Assembly: GCF_003605645.1 (NCBI RefSeq) | Contig: NZ_QVMU01000004.1 | Location: 1-64,000 of the forward strand | Direction: 5' to 3' | Length of the DNA: 64,000 bases | DNA from: Vibrio sinensis | Lineage (GTDB): Bacteria; Pseudomonadota; Gammaproteobacteria; Enterobacterales; Vibrionaceae | Part shown: positions 63,247 through 64,000 of the stretch, piece by piece | Numbering within the stretch: position 1 is the first letter of the stretch | Layout: every line of letters starts with the position of its first letter | The notes under the pieces: generated by a model | What the model was told of the DNA's origin: nothing | What the model saw: the letters and a program-made list of their open reading frames with translations, nothing else | The model's database searches: none | Position numbers and translations under genes: made by a program

Positions 63247-64000
63247 TTGCATCAGAATGTTTATCTACCTGCTCAATTTCTTACTGAGATAGAAGCCATT
63301 TTACCGTCTTCACTTAACATGAGTGATTTCATTGCCGCATGCCAACGACCTCTTCGTAAAAGCATTCGAGTCAATACACTTAAAATCTCAGTAGCTGAAT
63401 TTTTAGAACGTGCAGAGAAAAACGGTTGGGCTCTTTCACCGGTACCATGGTGTAACGAAGGGTTTTGGATTGAGGCGGACGAGTCGGTAGTTCCACTCGG
63501 CAATACCGCTGAACATATGACAGGGCTGTTTTACATTCAAGAAGCCAGTTCAATGATGCCTGTCTCTGCTCTATTTCAAGATGAATCGGAATCTTATGCC
63601 GCTGTACTTGATATGGCTGCTGCTCCCGGTTCAAAAACAACGCAGATTGCTGCAAAAATGGGAAATGAGGGTGTCCTTGTTGCCAATGAGTTTTCTGCAA
63701 GTCGTGTAAAAGTACTGCATGCTAACATCGAACGCTGTGGCGTTCGCAACGCAGCTCTGAGTAATTTCGACGGTCGTGTTTTTGGTGGTTGGTTACCAGA
63801 GCAATTTGAAGCGGTACTCATTGATGCACCATGCTCGGGCGAAGGTACTGTTCGTAAAGATGCAGATGCGATGAAAAACTGGTCTAAAGATTCGGTTATC
63901 TCTATCGCTGAAACACAAAAAGATCTGATTGAGAGTGCATTCCATGCTCTTAAACCCGGTGGTGTAATGGTTTATTCAACTTGCACACTGAGCATTGAAG
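63247..64000 (+). CDS. rsmF: 16S rRNA m5C1407 methyltransferase RsmF, 3' end outside
   Basis: About 250 codons visible. The frame opens with TTG ([20 protein letters not shown] after the start), and aligns with E. coli RsmF from there; no ATG lies nearby in this frame, so TTG is the likely start. Core motifs: [15 protein letters not shown], the SAM site [42 protein letters not shown] with the first catalytic cysteine and YSTCTLSIE with the second. The gene is cut by the window end. Confidence 0.9.
   Translation, partial: MHQNVYLPAQFLTEIEAILPSSLNMSDFIAACQRPLRKSIRVNTLKISVAEFLERAEKNGWALSPVPWCNEGFWIEADESVVPLGNTAEHMTGLFYIQEASSMMPVSALFQDESESYAAVLDMAAAPGSKTTQIAAKMGNEGVLVANEFSASRVKVLHANIERCGVRNAALSNFDGRVFGGWLPEQFEAVLIDAPCSGEGTVRKDADAMKNWSKDSVISIAETQKDLIESAFHALKPGGVMVYSTCTLSIE

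Noticed and set aside
1..64000. CRISPR arrays, insertion sequences, tRNA or rRNA genes
   Set aside because: No regularly spaced repeats, transposase motifs or tRNA-like folds were seen on reading both strands.

Overview
The window reads as the terminus region of the large chromosome of a Vibrio. The gene order pot operon - bax - ttcA - uspE - fnr - cco cluster, then a dif site, then matP - lonB - fabA - rmf - uup - rlmKL - zapC - pyrD - NAD-glutamate dehydrogenase - pepN - prc - proQ - letAB - rsmF, together with a 28-bp dif almost identical to V. cholerae dif1 and Vibrio-type filamentous phage genes, points there; the species cannot be named from the sequence alone. Base composition is moderately AT-rich throughout, and no rRNA, tRNA, CRISPR or insertion sequence was seen.

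Layout. 1-2.8 kb: a truncated gene behind an attenuator-like hairpin, an ammonium transporter, a small lipoprotein and the sirtuin cobB. 2.9-8.0 kb: the polyamine uptake operon potABC with two potD paralogues. 8.4-10.7 kb: a membrane protein, a Bax-like glucosaminidase and a DUF2987 protein. 10.8-21.9 kb: ttcA, uspE, fnr (with an FNR box at its own promoter) and the complete cbb3 oxidase structural and assembly set ccoNOQP-ccoHIS plus a SafE-like membrane protein, followed by a small membrane-anchored protein next to dif.

22.07-30.35 kb: a filamentous (Inovirus) prophage with the gene order of the f237/Vf33 group of V. parahaemolyticus, about 8.25 kb from one Xer site to the other. The left junction is a canonical dif; the right one has a 7-bp centre and a substituted XerD arm and so carries the phage attP half. 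It encodes two regulators on the minus strand at opposite ends, a Rep, ssDNA-binding protein, coat and tip proteins, a Zot/pI assembly ATPase, a previously untracked 30-codon membrane peptide gene, and two cargo genes (a DUF2726 nuclease-like protein and an unknown). Reconstructing the circular phage shows that integration changes the C-terminus of one regulator and separates it from the second regulator, which would lie directly behind it in the free phage.

30.4-63 kb: an unusually structured intergenic stretch with a matS site, then an HDOD protein, DUF3634, matP, lonB, fabA (with FadR- and FabR-like operators), rmf, a DUF3466 protein with a GlyGly-type C-terminus, uup, a glutaredoxin-like protein, rlmKL, zapC, pyrD, a lipoprotein, the 1615-residue NAD-glutamate dehydrogenase, a DUF2835 gene under a LexA box, pepN, an exported protein, prc, proQ, msrC, an ABC exporter, letA-letB and the 5' part of rsmF.

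Three exact and two one-mismatch matS sequences lie within 27 kb around dif and matP, so the window is part of the MatP-organised Ter macrodomain and shows chromosome-terminus sites, their DNA-binding protein and a phage that exploits the terminus resolution machinery in one place.
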